From contig JALPMN010000640.1 of the NCBI GenBank assembly GCA_024243835.1, positions 1 through 64,000 on the forward strand: a stretch of 64,000 nucleotides of DNA, written 5' to 3'. Below are positions 37,369 to 45,810 of this stretch, in pieces. Origin of the DNA: Enteropsectra breve (taxonomy: Eukaryota > Microsporidia). A program made the position numbers and the translations under genes. The notes under the pieces were generated by a model. The model searched no databases. It saw only the letters and a program-made list of their open reading frames with translations, and was not told the origin of the DNA. Each line of letters opens with the position of its first letter. Positions within the stretch are counted from its first letter, which is position 1.

Positions 37369-37884
37369 ATGAAAATACTTCTCATCTCAACGCTGCTGGT
37401 TTCACTTCTTTCCCTGCTATTTTTCCCTGTGAATATCCTCGGGAGAATTGGAATGTTCCTCTGCTTCATTCTCAGTGCAATGGGGACAGCTGAGGGAATA
37501 TCAGCCATCGCCAAGTACGTAAGCGGCGCATCTATCAAAACACCCTCAGTCGGCACCAAGGCTATTCTTGGGACAGTTGTTTGCGAGGCCAATTTTCTTA
37601 CTGGAATTATCACCTGTGTGATGCTTGACAGTTCAATCAAAAAAAGCACCTCAAACAGCGCCAACTACATATATTTCGCCTCGGGACTCTTCGTAGGCCT
37701 GTGCAACTACTACTCTTCGCTTGCCACTGGCATTATCTGTGGGATTATCAGCATGGTCGATGCAAAAGATCCGACAGTATTTTTCAAGATAGTCATTCTG
37801 GAAATAATTCCTGCAAGTGTGGGGCTTGTTGGCTTTATAATGGGAATAGTGTTTAATTCTAAAACAGCAAGTTTTGAGATATAA
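37369..37884 (+). CDS. VMA16: V-ATPase proteolipid subunit c'' (VMA16 type)
   Basis: 171 residues with four to five TM helices. The first helix region plus SGASIKTPSVGTKAILGTVVCEANFLTGI carries the glutamate (CEANF) in the position of the proton-carrying Glu of c''. The second half (ANYIYFASGLFVGLCNYYSSLATGI, then DPTVFFKIVILEIIPASVGLVGFIMG) matches VMA16 more closely than VMA3/VMA11. The proton-translocating ring acidifies vacuole-like compartments. Confidence 0.88.
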   Translation: MKILLISTLLVSLLSLLFFPVNILGRIGMFLCFILSAMGTAEGISAIAKYVSGASIKTPSVGTKAILGTVVCEANFLTGIITCVMLDSSIKKSTSNSANYIYFASGLFVGLCNYYSSLATGIICGIISMVDAKDPTVFFKIVILEIIPASVGLVGFIMGIVFNSKTASFEI

Positions 37885-37939
37885 GGCTGTTATGCATTTC
37901 TTTAGACTTTCATGCAAGAGATAAGCCATGCCCATGGTT

Positions 37940-38050
37940 GAATCCATGCCCATGGGAATATAATGAATCCATGCCCATGGGAATATAATGAATCCATGTG
38001 AATATAATGAATCCATGTGATGTATAATCGAATCCATGCCCATGTGATAT
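37940..38050. repeat. 25-bp minisatellite
   Basis: GAATCCATGCCCATGGGAATATAAT occurs twice intact (37940, 37965), followed by shortened units. It lies 3' of the c'' gene and 100 bp before eL22, and the units contain ATGCCCATGGG palindromic cores. Confidence 0.75.
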
Positions 38051-38148
38051 TATTTAGTTTTGTACTCATTGATATGCCTATTATGCATTTTATATATCAT
38101 CCATATACTCTCTATGTAAAATAAAATTTTTTTAAAAATTTATCCCCA

Positions 38149-38475
38149 ATGGACGCAAAGAGAACTTTCAACATAAATATCGCTGACCAAGTAAATGACC
38201 AGCTGTTCACATCAAACGACATGCTCGACTACTTCCAGAACATCATCAAGGTGAGAAACTCCAAGATCATTGCTGCCAGAGAGCTTGAGTTCAGTGACAA
38301 CACCACATCCGTTGCCATCACCTGCAACAAGGATGATATCATTAAGAAGAACTTAAAGCTCTACATCAAGAGATATCTGAGATTTAAGTCTCTTGCCGAC
38401 TTCATAAAGGTCCATGGAGATTCTAAGGATGGTTTTACTCTTGAGTATATTAATAAAGTTGATGACGCTGAGTAA
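38149..38475 (+). CDS. RPL22: Ribosomal protein eL22
   Basis: 108 residues. Family blocks are FNINIADQVNDQLFTSNDMLDYFQ, KIIAARELEFSDN (eL22: VTVTSEIPFSKR), KNLKLYIKRYLRFKSLADFIKV (eL22: [21 protein letters not shown]) and an acidic tail. It is a component of the 60S subunit near the exit tunnel surface. AAATTTATCCCCA directly precedes the ATG, a textbook microsporidian start context. Confidence 0.92.
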   Translation: MDAKRTFNINIADQVNDQLFTSNDMLDYFQNIIKVRNSKIIAARELEFSDNTTSVAITCNKDDIIKKNLKLYIKRYLRFKSLADFIKVHGDSKDGFTLEYINKVDDAE

Positions 38476-38830
38476 ATAAATCATTTAGAGTTCAATAGTG
38501 TAAATAAAGCGTTTGACCAGGGGTTGAAAGTTTTATTAGGAATTTATTTTTTCATTTATAAAAGAAAAGTCTTGTCAATTCTTCTCCTACTTATAATAAT
38601 GTAATAAATGGTTTATAGTAAATTTGGTGGACAAAAATATATCTGTTTAACTAAATATAGATTTTTTCATGAGTTTAAATTTAGTCATCATCATACTCTA
38701 CAAATAGTACTCTTATAAAGTTGCAATGCGAGAAATACCACCACTACTGTTAGATATAGTAGGATAAAAATAGAATTGAAGGTTTTCCTGTTTATGCATG
38801 CAGGTAATAATCATAATGCTATTTATGCGA
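38476..38830. other. Intergenic region before the kinase gene
   Basis: AT-rich; no supported feature. Confidence 0.4.
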
Positions 38831-39742
38831 ATGGATAACTATAAATTCATAGAAAAGATAGGAAGCGGGACACACGGAACTACATACCTGCTAAGATCCA
38901 ATGACGAGCACAAATACGTTGTGTGCAAGTCGGTGGTGGAGAGGCACAGGCGCCATGCACAGAAGGAAATAGAACTGCTGAACAGACTTAATCATCGGAG
39001 GGTAGTGCGGCTGATAGATGGCATAGAAGTAAAAGAGTCTGTGTTTATAATACTGGAATATGCAAACTACGGCACACTGGAGAGCATGATCCAGTATTTC
39101 AGGAACAGCAAAGCAGTGCCGGGCATTTCTCTTGCATGGTCGGTTCTTGCGCAGATGGCCGATGCCCTCTACTACATCCATTCGAGAAAGATTGTTCATC
39201 GAGATATAAAGCCTGCAAATATCCTTATAAACAAGTTCTCAGTGAAGGGCCATGACTATTTGGAGTTTAAAATATGCGATTTTAGCCTTGCAACGACTTA
39301 CGAAAATCACAGTGAGCCCTTCCACGATGGAACAACAGTTGGCACTCCCTTTTATATGGCACCCGAGATGGTTTCTAAATGCAAATACGATGCAACAATC
39401 GATATCTGGGGGATGGGTGTGGTTCTTTACGAATTACTCCGGCTGAAAAGACCATTTACCGGCGAAAACAGGAATGATCTGTTTAATGAGATTCTTAACA
39501 GAAATATTTCAGAAGAGGAAATATGCATGGAAGAAGGCCTTTCCGAAATTATACTTTCATGCCTGAAAAAGAGCAGCAGGCCAACCTCGCGGATGATTGC
39601 AAAGCGAGAGAAAGTGCGTTTGAATCTGACTATGCTGGAACTGAAATACAGAGAAAGCAAAATAGAGGAGCTAGAAAATAAAATAAATGAATATGAGAAA
39701 AGGGAAGATGTGCTTAACATGCGCAAAAATAAAGTAAACTAG
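38831..39742 (+). CDS. NIMA/NEK-like Ser/Thr protein kinase
   Basis: 303 residues from the Met at 38831. Motifs are IGSGTHGTTYLL (glycine loop), VVCKSV (catalytic Lys), HRDIKPANIL (catalytic loop), KICDFSLA (DFG region), VGTPFYMAPEM and DIWGMGVVLYELL. The Gly of the DFG motif is Ser. The N-lobe and the C-terminal coiled coil (about 265-300) after a compact C-lobe are NEK-like; NEKs regulate mitotic entry and spindle-pole function. No CCC motif is seen before the ATG. Confidence 0.82.
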   Translation: MDNYKFIEKIGSGTHGTTYLLRSNDEHKYVVCKSVVERHRRHAQKEIELLNRLNHRRVVRLIDGIEVKESVFIILEYANYGTLESMIQYFRNSKAVPGISLAWSVLAQMADALYYIHSRKIVHRDIKPANILINKFSVKGHDYLEFKICDFSLATTYENHSEPFHDGTTVGTPFYMAPEMVSKCKYDATIDIWGMGVVLYELLRLKRPFTGENRNDLFNEILNRNISEEEICMEEGLSEIILSCLKKSSRPTSRMIAKREKVRLNLTMLELKYRESKIEELENKINEYEKREDVLNMRKNKVN

Positions 39743-39851
39743 TCAATTAGCACTCAAAATCTTATTCCCATCTTTTTTACAGAGTAGTCAAAGGCTTTAA
39801 AAAGTTCTTTATTGAGCATGCACTAATCCGGATTATAATTTTGTTTTATGT

Positions 39852-39975
39852 CTGATAATTCTAATTCTGATTATTCTATTCCTGATTATTCTAATTCTGG
39901 TGATTCTATTCCTGATTATTCTAATTCTGGTGATTCTATTCCTGATTATTGTAACTTTATTCCTGATTATTGTGT
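39852..39975. repeat. 30-bp minisatellite
   Basis: Units of TGATTCTATTCCTGATTATT plus CTAATTCTGG repeat three to four times with variants. It is intergenic, between the kinase and the convergent CUS1-like gene. Confidence 0.75.
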
Positions 39976-40169
39976 TGAGTGACCGATTCAAATTATCTAT
40001 GAAGAAATATTTTGATATAAAAGATAAAGCTTTAAAATAAGACTTTATTGTGGGTTTTGGATCATCACTGTATGTTATAGAAAACAATAGTCTTATAATA
40101 GCCGTATATTATTTGAAATTTTTAAAGATCTGAAAGTATGTATGCATCTTGTTAAGCTAAAAACACAGA

Positions 40170-41033
40170 TCATTCTTCTTCTTGCTGTTCGTCATCTTTC
40201 TTTTTGACTATCAGCTTTAGAAACTCACTATCCCTGCCTAGTGCTTCTTGTAGCTTATCACTGATAAATCCCTTTCTGCATCCTTTGATAAAATACTTCT
40301 CAGTTCCATCATATGTATTTTCTAAATTAAAGTTTATTTTATAGCTTAAATAACTTTTCTCTAGCTCGGCAATATCTATTTTGCTCTTGTATATTTTGGG
40401 CTTTATGTACTTTATGTTTCTTTTGTAGGCCCGTGTGCGCGACTCCATCAAGCCGCATTCGTGTATCCCCGGAGGCAGCACATATTCTTCAGAATAAATA
40501 TTTGAGGGTGTTTTCTGTTTCCAGTATGAGGGAACTGAGTATCTTGATAGCAAAGGGTCGTTTTTCATTTCTACATAAAGCTCTGGAAAGACGGCCTTCT
40601 CCGCCCCTTCAGGAATTTTAAAGACGGGGTATTTTGCTTTTAAGCTTTCTAGTACCTTACTTCTTTGTACTTTTTTCATTTCCTTTTTGCTTGTTGTTAG
40701 ATACTCATCAAGCTCATCAAACCCAGTTTCTACTTTTCTTTCCTTGTTCCTTTTACTTTTCTTATTACTTCTTTTTTTAATAATAACGCTCCTATCCTCC
40801 TTGTAGCTGCATTTTCCAACTTCATTAGTTTTAGAACACTGCTTATCTACTTTATTCATTTTGTTTTCTTTGGTTCTCTTGCAACTATTGTACTCTTTTA
40901 TGCCTTGCTTTTCAGCTATGTTCCTATGAATGAAACCTTCTTTTACGCTTTTATTGTTTGTTCTCTGTGTGTTTAAGTCTCTTTTGTCGCTCCAAGAAGA
41001 GTTTTTATTATTCTGTTTTGTACTGCTCTCCAT
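40170..41033 (-). CDS. Splicing factor 3B subunit 2-like (CUS1/SF3B2)
   Basis: 287 residues. The first about 120 are basic and low-complexity with an NLS-like KKRSNKKSKRNKERK. The conserved part starts at KAKYPVFKIP and continues with DPLLSRYSVPSYWKQK.....VLPPGI. This parallels the DUF382 block of SF3B2/Cus1 (DP.LLVYLK..RN.VPVP.HW..KR..L......LP.FI). A PSP-like ISDKLQEALGRD follows. SF3B2 stabilises U2 snRNP at the branch site. Its presence implies that this organism still splices some introns. Confidence 0.6.
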   Translation of the reverse strand: MESSTKQNNKNSSWSDKRDLNTQRTNNKSVKEGFIHRNIAEKQGIKEYNSCKRTKENKMNKVDKQCSKTNEVGKCSYKEDRSVIIKKRSNKKSKRNKERKVETGFDELDEYLTTSKKEMKKVQRSKVLESLKAKYPVFKIPEGAEKAVFPELYVEMKNDPLLSRYSVPSYWKQKTPSNIYSEEYVLPPGIHECGLMESRTRAYKRNIKYIKPKIYKSKIDIAELEKSYLSYKINFNLENTYDGTEKYFIKGCRKGFISDKLQEALGRDSEFLKLIVKKKDDEQQEEE

Positions 41034-41344
41034 ACTCTCGTAAGGATAATCTTAAAATAAAAAGGTAACCAAATATTCGCTCATTTGAATTATGAAAGAA
41101 CTAATGATAAATACCGTTTCTCATAATGCTTTCTAGCAAGCTAATACGTCAATCTACCTTTTTAATGAGTATTTACTTCAATTAAGCATCTGTTGCTTTT
41201 ATATTCGATATAAGAAGCCTGTTACCATTAATAGACATACTATAGAATTTAATAATATGGAAAAGGCTTTGCATCAAAACATGATATTAATATTATGTGA
41301 GATAAGAATATTGTTTAAATTAGGATTTATTCAACCTTTATTTC
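41034..41344. other. Intergenic region
   Basis: AT-rich; no supported feature. Confidence 0.4.
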
Positions 41345-41614
41345 TCATGAAGATGAAAAACTGCTTGATCTTCTACTATATGAATAGTTAGAACTTGATG
41401 GGTAGCCGCTACTGCTATAACTAAGTTTGTTTTTGGCCATCGCAGCTGCATTATTAGATGACATTTGTAAGGCATCTATCTCATTAAGATTCATACCCGC
41501 ATATGCCGTTCTGGTTTGGTTGTCGTAAAATTCTGGCTGTGTTGAAGTATAAAATCCTCTAATTCCAGAGATAAGTGTTGCTAGTCCTATTGCCAGTGCT
41601 TTGTATCCGCGCAT
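41345..41614 (-). CDS. Small secreted Ser/Tyr-rich protein
   Basis: 89 residues. The first about 22 residues (YKALAIGLATLISGIRG) form a short signal peptide or anchor. The C-terminal third is serine/tyrosine-rich (SYSSSGYPSSSNYSYSRR, then SSSFSSS). No cysteines and no known domain. The composition resembles structural extracellular proteins; a wall or coat role would be speculation. Confidence 0.5.
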   Translation of the reverse strand: MRGYKALAIGLATLISGIRGFYTSTQPEFYDNQTRTAYAGMNLNEIDALQMSSNNAAAMAKNKLSYSSSGYPSSSNYSYSRRSSSFSSS

Positions 41615-42056
41615 ATCAACTTGTATACAAAATGATTTTATATCTTTTTTCCACCAAATGCACCAATGATTTTTTGAATTTTGTGACAGAAATTCATTAT
41701 GAAACCCAAAAGAGGAACTCTATTTGCTGCCTTTAAGGGCAACTATTATGAAACTCTCAATTCATTTATATTTCAAAAATGCTATAGGCTGCAGATCACA
41801 ATCCGTTGACTCTAAAACGATTTTTTAAAACAACGACTACTCAAATGGTAGTACTACTTGTAATAACTAATTTTATACATCACTTTAGCAAAATCTTTGT
41901 GTCTAATAAAGAATTTAATTATATGTGTGGGAGAGATTAGGGGTTATAAAAAATGATATTTTATAGTGATATCAATTATATCACGATACTTTGAATAATA
42001 AAACAACACTTTAATCATAGAATATTTATTAAAAAAATTTCACTTTATTTTCAGGC
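41615..42056. other. Intergenic region
   Basis: 440 bp of AT-rich DNA without a supported feature. Confidence 0.4.
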
Positions 42057-42647
42057 TTACAAAACCTCAGCAACTCTCTCAGCAGCCTCCTTGGTTTTGC
42101 CAACGACTTTCTTTGCTGCTTCAGCGACACCAGAAACCTTCTCTCCGACTTTGTCCGTGAATTCAGAGGCCTTCTGTTTTCCCGTTTCCAACATCTCAGC
42201 GGCTTTATCCGTCAAGTTAGATGTCTTTTCCTCTACCTTCTCGGCTGCTTCTTGTACATTCTCCTTGATATCCTCAAACTTTTCAGCACCAGCATCGATT
42301 ATTTCCTGGGCGTTCTCAGCACCAGCATCGATAATATCCTGGGCATTCTCAGTGAATTCCTCCGCCACCTTACTATCAGAAACATCGGAAAAATCCATAT
42401 CGTGGTGCGACTTGGTGCACTGACTATCTTTGCAATTGTTTTGCTCCATCATCTGTTGGAGCATCTTCTGGAAGTGTTTTATGTCGAATACTTCCTTGCG
42501 CTTTTCCTCCTCGCCCTCTGCACCGGTTACCTCTTCGTATGCTGCCTCTCCGATGTCCTTAATATCCTGTGCAGCCTGTCCAACGACTTCACTGCACTTT
42601 GCTACTTCTAGTTTTGCAATCAAGTTCAGTAATGCAAATGGATACAT
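42057..42647 (-). CDS. Secreted amphipathic-helix (LEA/apolipoprotein-like) protein
   Basis: 196 residues from the Met at 42647, which follows TTTTACAGCCC. The frame opens upstream to 42722, but the shorter start gives a clean signal peptide (MYPFALLNLIAKLEVAKC). After a short Cys/His patch (NNCKDSQCTKSHH), the rest is long amphipathic helix built of 11-residue-like repeats, such as AENAQDIIDAGAENAQEIID, then EAAEKVEEKTSNLTDKAAEM and EKVSGVAEAAKKVVGKTKE. This is the pattern of LEA group 3 or apolipoprotein-like proteins, which bind membranes or stabilise dry states. The function in spores is an inference. Confidence 0.6.
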   Translation of the reverse strand: MYPFALLNLIAKLEVAKCSEVVGQAAQDIKDIGEAAYEEVTGAEGEEEKRKEVFDIKHFQKMLQQMMEQNNCKDSQCTKSHHDMDFSDVSDSKVAEEFTENAQDIIDAGAENAQEIIDAGAEKFEDIKENVQEAAEKVEEKTSNLTDKAAEMLETGKQKASEFTDKVGEKVSGVAEAAKKVVGKTKEAAERVAEVL

Positions 42648-42935
42648 GGGCTGTAAAAATTTCCTTAAAATATTTCCTAAAAATATTTCAAAACTAGGGG
42701 AAAATAAATTTTTATTCCACAAGACACTTCATTATACAATCTCACACCAAATGAATAGAGGTAAATAGATGGAAAAACAATTTTAGACAAACCATACAAA
42801 ATATCTAGTGAATATATCTAGTGAATATATCTACTGAAAATATCTTTGATAATATCTTTGAAAATATTTAATAAAAACTTAATCGATTTTACTATAAGTG
42901 CCCATGAATAATGTTACTCTACCTAATTGATGATA

Positions 42936-43046
42936 TTAACTCCTTAATTTCTTTTTACTGCTGTCTTTCTTGTTTATCTTCTTCAGATTATCATCATCTC
43001 CAGAATCAGCAGCCATCACACTCATCACTAACGATAGAAACAGCAT
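42936..43046 (-). CDS. Tiny secreted acidic/basic peptide
   Basis: 36 residues: a minimal hydrophobic start (MLFLSLVMSVMAA) then a charged segment DSGDDDNLKKINKKDSSKKK. It is short enough to be chance, but the layout is a signal peptide followed by a clean hydrophilic peptide. It lies between the LEA-like gene and HSP70. Confidence 0.3.
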   Translation of the reverse strand: MLFLSLVMSVMAADSGDDDNLKKINKKDSSKKKLRS

Positions 43047-43337
43047 TCTAATCAATAAAATCTAAGCTTCATTATTTACCCACTATGAAACAGTCTCACA
43101 TAACATCAGTATATTAGTTTCATATCCCATATCACCTGACCCATAAATAATACTATATTCATTATTATAAATACTATCTTTATTATAAACAATGCTATAA
43201 TCATTATAACTATTCATTTCAAATATAATACACTGAAATAAACTACCACTATAAATATAATACACTATAAATTATATCGAATATAATACACCATAAATAA
43301 ATAATTTTAATATATATATAATTAAGAATATTAAGAT

Positions 43338-45437
43338 TTAATTAACCTCAGTAACATCCGGATTGTTAGTGCTGCTCTCTCCACCCTGGAACATCTTTCC
43401 CATGTCCTCCATGAATGTCTTAAGCCTGTCGTTAATCATAGCAGATTCACTGTCCTTCTTCAGTCCCTTGAGCCATGACTCCTCCTCATCAAGCCTCTTG
43501 TTGATAGAGTCCTTGGTCTCTCCACTCAGCTTATCGCCCATCTTGTCCACCTGGTCCATGAACGTGTAGATGGTGTTCTGGTAGTTGTTGACAGCGTTTG
43601 TTGTCTCTAGGATCTTGGCATCAGCAGCCGCATGCTCCATGGCCTCGTTCTTCATTCTCTCGATGTCCTTGTCGGTGAGTTTGTTTGTCATGTTCTCCAC
43701 ATAAACCTGCTGGTTTCCAGTGGCCTTGTCACTGGCTGTTACCTTCAGGATGTTGTTCTTGTCCACTTCAAATGTTACCTCGATCTGAGCTGTTCCTCTT
43801 GGTGCAGCAGCGATGCCTGTCAGACTGAATCTTCCGATGGTCTCGTTGTCTGCACTCATTGGCCTGTTTCCCGATGTGATGACAATCTCGACACTCGTCT
43901 GGTTGTCAGATGCGGTTGAAAAGACCTGCTGTTTCTTCGCAGGGATGTGCGTTCGTGCCTCGATCAGCGGGGTGGCAACACCCCCGAAAGTCTCGATGTT
44001 CAGATTCAGAGGCACTTGGTCAATCAGAAGCAGATTTGGCCCACCGATATCCTCGGCATCCTTGGAAATGGCATTGGCGTAGTACCCGGCACCGTAGGCG
44101 ATGGCCTCGTCTGGATTCAGCGGGCTAACGACTTTCTTCCTGTCAGCACTGTCTCCAAAGAAGTCTCCAAGAATGGAATTCACCTTTGGGATTCTTGAGC
44201 TTCCGCCCACCATGATGACCCAGTTGATCGTGGCCTTTGCCTTCTCGATGATCGCATCGAGGGAGTCCCTCGCGTGTGTGTTGTTTCTCTTGGTGGCATC
44301 GGTGTTGAGCTTTCCATCATCGTAGTAAATTGGTGTTACGCCCTCAGAGGAGAGAAGCACCCCCTTGATCTTCTCAAGAAGCCTGTTGAACAGATCCCTG
44401 GCTGCTCTCTCGAACTGCACGCGTGTGATTTCGAAGGTGAGATCCTTGGTGCCCCTGTAGCAGCTGAGGTTGAACATCACCTTGACATTCGAGCTGAGGC
44501 TTGTCTTGCACTTGATGGCCTCCTGTCTGAGTCTCAGGTCAATCTTTTTTTTCTCGTCTTCATTAACTATATTTTCATCGTTTGGATGCATCTCGGCGAA
44601 CTTCTTCTTCGCCATCTCGATGATCACATTGTCAAAATCAGACCCGCCGAGGAAATTGTCTCCATCGGTAGAGGCAACAACCCCCACAGGCGTGTCACGC
44701 GAATAGGTAAAATCAAGAATGGAAACATCGTAGGTTCCTCCCCCAAGATCAAAAACAAGAATCCGCTCCTCATCATCATCCTTCACCTGCTTGTTCTTCA
44801 TCATCACTGATCCATAGGCTATGGCTGCTGCGGTGGGCTCAGCCAGCAGAGTGATTTTAATATCAACAGGGCTGTTGTTCTCATCCACCTTTCCAGCAAA
44901 GGCAATAGAAGCAGCATCCATCGTTCTCTTCTTGGCACCCTCCTGGAAATAGGCAGGGACGGTAATAACAACATCCCGGGGATATGAGCCGAGACGGACC
45001 TTAGAAGACTCAAGCAAATAGCTAAGCACGGCAGCAGAGACCTGGATGGGCTCGTAGGTACGGGGCTTTCCATTCTCCTGAACGATAATTCCAATGTTAT
45101 CAACAGCCTTGGAATCAGAGGCACCAGAAGTCTTAATCTCCTCAATCTTAAAGGGCCAGTACTTGATGGCCTTCTGAACATCCGTGTGGTGGAATCCCTT
45201 TCCAAACATCCTCTTCACCTCATAGACAAAGTTTCCTGGGGCAGTGGAGGCAGATGAAATTGCTGTTGTTCCCACAACTGGCATTCCCCCGTCCTTGTCA
45301 AAGCACACTACAGAAGGGGTGATTCTCTCCCCATCCCTGTTGTCTATAACGGTAAGCTCTCCAGATATTACTCCTGCCATGCAGGACATGGTTGTTCCCA
45401 AATCTATTCCTAGTGATTTACTCTTGGTTGCAGCCAT
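43338..45437 (-). CDS. Cytosolic-type HSP70 chaperone
   Basis: 699 residues. The nucleotide-binding domain opens with LGIDLGTTMSCM. It contains the family signatures VFDLGGGTYDVSILDF and VIMVGGSSRIPKV and the linker region LLLIDQVPLNLNIET. The substrate-binding domain and helical lid are complete. No N-terminal signal peptide is present, so this is the cytosolic form. The protein ends DVTEVN and lacks the EEVD tail that binds TPR co-chaperones. Coding GC is higher than in neighbours, as expected for a highly expressed gene. TTCTAGAA sites lie upstream. Confidence 0.93.
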   Translation of the reverse strand: MAATKSKSLGIDLGTTMSCMAGVISGELTVIDNRDGERITPSVVCFDKDGGMPVVGTTAISSASTAPGNFVYEVKRMFGKGFHHTDVQKAIKYWPFKIEEIKTSGASDSKAVDNIGIIVQENGKPRTYEPIQVSAAVLSYLLESSKVRLGSYPRDVVITVPAYFQEGAKKRTMDAASIAFAGKVDENNSPVDIKITLLAEPTAAAIAYGSVMMKNKQVKDDDEERILVFDLGGGTYDVSILDFTYSRDTPVGVVASTDGDNFLGGSDFDNVIIEMAKKKFAEMHPNDENIVNEDEKKKIDLRLRQEAIKCKTSLSSNVKVMFNLSCYRGTKDLTFEITRVQFERAARDLFNRLLEKIKGVLLSSEGVTPIYYDDGKLNTDATKRNNTHARDSLDAIIEKAKATINWVIMVGGSSRIPKVNSILGDFFGDSADRKKVVSPLNPDEAIAYGAGYYANAISKDAEDIGGPNLLLIDQVPLNLNIETFGGVATPLIEARTHIPAKKQQVFSTASDNQTSVEIVITSGNRPMSADNETIGRFSLTGIAAAPRGTAQIEVTFEVDKNNILKVTASDKATGNQQVYVENMTNKLTDKDIERMKNEAMEHAAADAKILETTNAVNNYQNTIYTFMDQVDKMGDKLSGETKDSINKRLDEEESWLKGLKKDSESAMINDRLKTFMEDMGKMFQGGESSTNNPDVTEVN

Positions 45438-45474
45438 TTATGCGGTTTGTAAAATTTTTTATTTTTATAGACGA

Positions 45475-45508
45475 GAACTTCTAGAAGGAATTTAGTAATA
45501 TTCTAGAA
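45475..45508 (-). promoter_or_regulatory. Heat-shock-element-like sites upstream of HSP70
   Basis: TTCTAGAA, the TTCnnGAA core of a heat-shock element, occurs at 45479-45486 and again at 45501-45508. An extra GAA precedes the first copy (GAACTTCTAGAAGGAA). The sites lie 42-71 bases before the HSP70 start codon and suggest control by a heat-shock factor. Confidence 0.6.
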
Positions 45509-45810
45509 GATAAATAAAAAATTTTTAGATAAAAAAAATTTTAGATAAAAAAATTTTAACAAGGTATTATATTCTTTTTATACTGCAGGAGCAGGCTATG
45601 AAGATGCTATTTGAAAATAATAATAATATCATTAAGATGGTGTTGTTGAGACATATTTTAGATGTTTAAATAGTATGAGTATCTTTTTATATTTGAAGAG
45701 AGTATGTTTAATGCTTACGTTAAATATAATATGCCACTATATATATAATTTTGTAGATAGTTATAATAAATTTGTAAAAAAGTTTTATAAAAGTATACGA
45801 CAATTATTAA

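Noticed and set aside
43083..43265. 60-codon minus-strand Tyr/Asn-rich ORF
   Set aside because: Falls in an AT-rich degenerate repeat; composition reflects the repeat.
44274..44810. 178-codon plus-strand ORF antisense to HSP70
   Set aside because: Shadow of the GC-richer HSP70 coding strand; no motif.
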